From an uncultured Collinsella sp. (GTDB taxonomy: Bacteria; Actinomycetota; Coriobacteriia; Coriobacteriales; Coriobacteriaceae), in contig USDH01000084.1 of the NCBI GenBank assembly GCA_900553415.1, positions 1 through 6,893 on the forward strand: a stretch of DNA of 6,893 nt. Direction: 5' to 3'. The position numbers and the translations under genes are program-made. Numbering within the stretch: the first letter of the stretch is position 1; each line of letters starts with the position of its first letter. This document shows, in pieces, positions 6,088-6,893 of the stretch. Below the pieces are notes generated by a model. The model saw nothing but the letters and a program-made list of their open reading frames with translations, did not search any database and was not told where the DNA came from.

Positions 6088-6354
6088 GTGGCAAACATCA
6101 AGTCTCAGAAGAAGCGTATCCGCACCAATGAGGCAGCTCGCATGCGTAACAAGGCTGTCAAGTCCGAGCTCAAGACGCTGACCAAGCACGTCCAGTCCGC
6201 CGTCGCCGAGGGCGACGCCGAGAAGGCCCAGGCTGCCCTCAAGACCGTCACCAAGCGTCTCGACATGGCTGCCGCCAAGCATGTTATCCACAAGAACCAG
6301 GCTTCCAACCGCAAGTCCGGTCTTGCCAAGCTCGTGAACAGCATCAACGCCTAA
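6088..6354 (+). CDS. rpsT: 30S ribosomal protein S20
   Basis: An 88-residue, Lys/Arg/Ala-rich protein of the normal S20 length. It starts MANIKSQKKRIRTNEAARMRNKAVKS, the typical S20 opening, and ends with KHVIHKNQASNRKSGLAKLVN, matching the 'iHkN.AaRkkSrL.k.vn' C-terminal signature. S20 binds 16S rRNA and helps organise the small subunit body. The start is GTG at 6088, chosen because translation from there gives the exact family N-terminus and AAAGGA lies 9 bases upstream. A longer frame opens at TTG 6019 but adds residues unlike S20. Codon use is strongly biased to AAG, CGT and CGC, as expected for a highly expressed gene. It has its own promoter and terminator and so is probably mostly monocistronic. 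E. coli rpsT also uses a non-AUG start (UUG), tied to self-repression; a parallel here is inference. Confidence 0.96.
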   Translation: MANIKSQKKRIRTNEAARMRNKAVKSELKTLTKHVQSAVAEGDAEKAQAALKTVTKRLDMAAAKHVIHKNQASNRKSGLAKLVNSINA

Positions 6355-6388
6355 GTTGTAAATTTCACACCACACAGATTACGCGCAT

Positions 6389-6425
6389 AAATGGAGCCTG
6401 TTTTATGGAACAGGCTCCATTTTTT
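6389..6425 (+). terminator. Rho-independent terminator between rpsT and lepA
   Basis: A perfect 14-bp stem pairs 6389-6402 with 6409-6422 around a 6-base loop (TTATGG). The T run covers 6420-6425. The 5' arm begins AAA, so part of the stem is the A-tract/T-tract pairing. It ends the rpsT message and stands only 25 bases before lepA, so lepA needs its own promoter. Confidence 0.93.
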
Positions 6426-6437
6426 GTACCGCTCGGG

Positions 6438-6443
6438 TAAGAT
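6438..6443 (+). promoter_or_regulatory. Candidate -10 element giving a leaderless lepA transcript
   Basis: TAAGAT matches the TAnnnT form of actinobacterial -10 elements. Its last T is 8 bases before the A of the lepA ATG, so transcription would start at or next to the start codon. The 25 bases between the rpsT terminator and lepA hold no clear Shine-Dalgarno motif and no good -35. Confidence 0.5.
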
Positions 6444-6450
6444 AGTCCGC

Positions 6451-6893
6451 ATGAATACTTCAATTGACATTTCCCACATCCGCAACTTCTCAATCGTTGC
6501 GCACATCGACCATGGCAAGTCCACGATCAGTGACCGCATTCTCGAGCTCACCCATACCGTCGACGAGCGCGACATGGAGTCGCAGCTGCTCGACACCATG
6601 GATATCGAGCGCGAGCGCGGCATCACGATCAAGTCCAATGCCGTCCGCGTGTCCTATGACGCCGACGACGGCGAGACGTATCAGTTCAACCTGATCGATA
6701 CGCCGGGTCACGTGGACTTCACCTACGAGGTCTCGCGTTCGCTGGCTGCTTGCGAGGGCGCGGTACTCGTCGTCGACGCCACACAGGGCGTCGAGGCGCA
6801 GACCGTCTCTAATGCCACACTCGCCATGAACGCCAATCTGGACATTGTGCCGGCCATCAACAAGATCGACTTGCCCTCGGCCCATCCCGATGA
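6451..6893 (+). CDS. lepA: Translation elongation factor 4 (LepA), N-terminal part, 3' end outside window
   Basis: The first 147 residues of a GTPase; the full family length is about 600. LepA binds ribosomes and is implicated in back-translocation or in 30S assembly and initiation. The G domain is clear: G1 AHIDHGKST (17-25), the switch-I motif RERGITI (54-60), G3 DTPGH (83-87) and G4 NKID (137-140). HIRNFSIVAHIDHGKS and YEVSRSLAACEGAVLVVDATQGVEAQT are wording specific to LepA rather than EF-G or EF-Tu. ATG 6451 gives the usual short N-terminal extension before the G domain. It has no ribosome site but has a -10-like TAAGAT 7 bases upstream, pointing to a leaderless message. The place after rpsT is common in Gram-positive genomes. 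Domains II-V lie beyond the window. Confidence 0.96.
   Translation, partial: MNTSIDISHIRNFSIVAHIDHGKSTISDRILELTHTVDERDMESQLLDTMDIERERGITIKSNAVRVSYDADDGETYQFNLIDTPGHVDFTYEVSRSLAACEGAVLVVDATQGVEAQTVSNATLAMNANLDIVPAINKIDLPSAHPD

Noticed and set aside
1..6893. Mobile element, defence island, CRISPR or phage signals
   Set aside because: No direct spacer repeats, transposase or integrase motifs, inverted terminal repeats or tRNA-like attachment sites were seen; gene order is conserved housekeeping and competence.

Overview
The window looks like a stretch of ordinary chromosome from a GC-rich actinobacterium. Protein wording, base composition (roughly 60% GC by eye), Shine-Dalgarno use and the promoter forms suggest the Coriobacteriia, probably Collinsella or a close relative. 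That assignment rests on remembered resemblance and was not searched. Every gene lies on the plus strand. I see no mobile element, CRISPR array, tRNA or rRNA, and no gene-free gap over 300 bases.

Layout: (1) Positions 1-1729 hold a tightly packed unit: the end of gmk (guanylate kinase), rpoZ (RNA polymerase omega) and thiI (tRNA 4-thiouridine synthetase). It closes with a perfect 13-bp terminator hairpin. thiI is broken: its first 138 codons and the rest lie in different frames, and about five residues are missing at the junction. (2) After a 170-base gap come comEA and comEC, joined by a 4-base ATGA overlap. These are the DNA receptor and the membrane channel for uptake of transforming DNA. 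(3) holA (DNA polymerase III delta) follows 78 bases after comEC, with its own candidate promoter. (4) rpsT (ribosomal protein S20) has a structured leader, a doubled Shine-Dalgarno motif and a GTG start, and ends at a strong 14-bp terminator. (5) lepA (elongation factor 4) begins 25 bases after that terminator, probably as a leaderless message, and runs off the window.

The order comEA-comEC-holA-rpsT-lepA is a familiar neighbourhood in Gram-positive bacteria, so most of the window is conserved housekeeping and competence DNA. No new multi-gene system is evident. The points worth a second look are the thiI lesion, the rpsT leader with a terminator-like hairpin, and the apparently leaderless lepA start.
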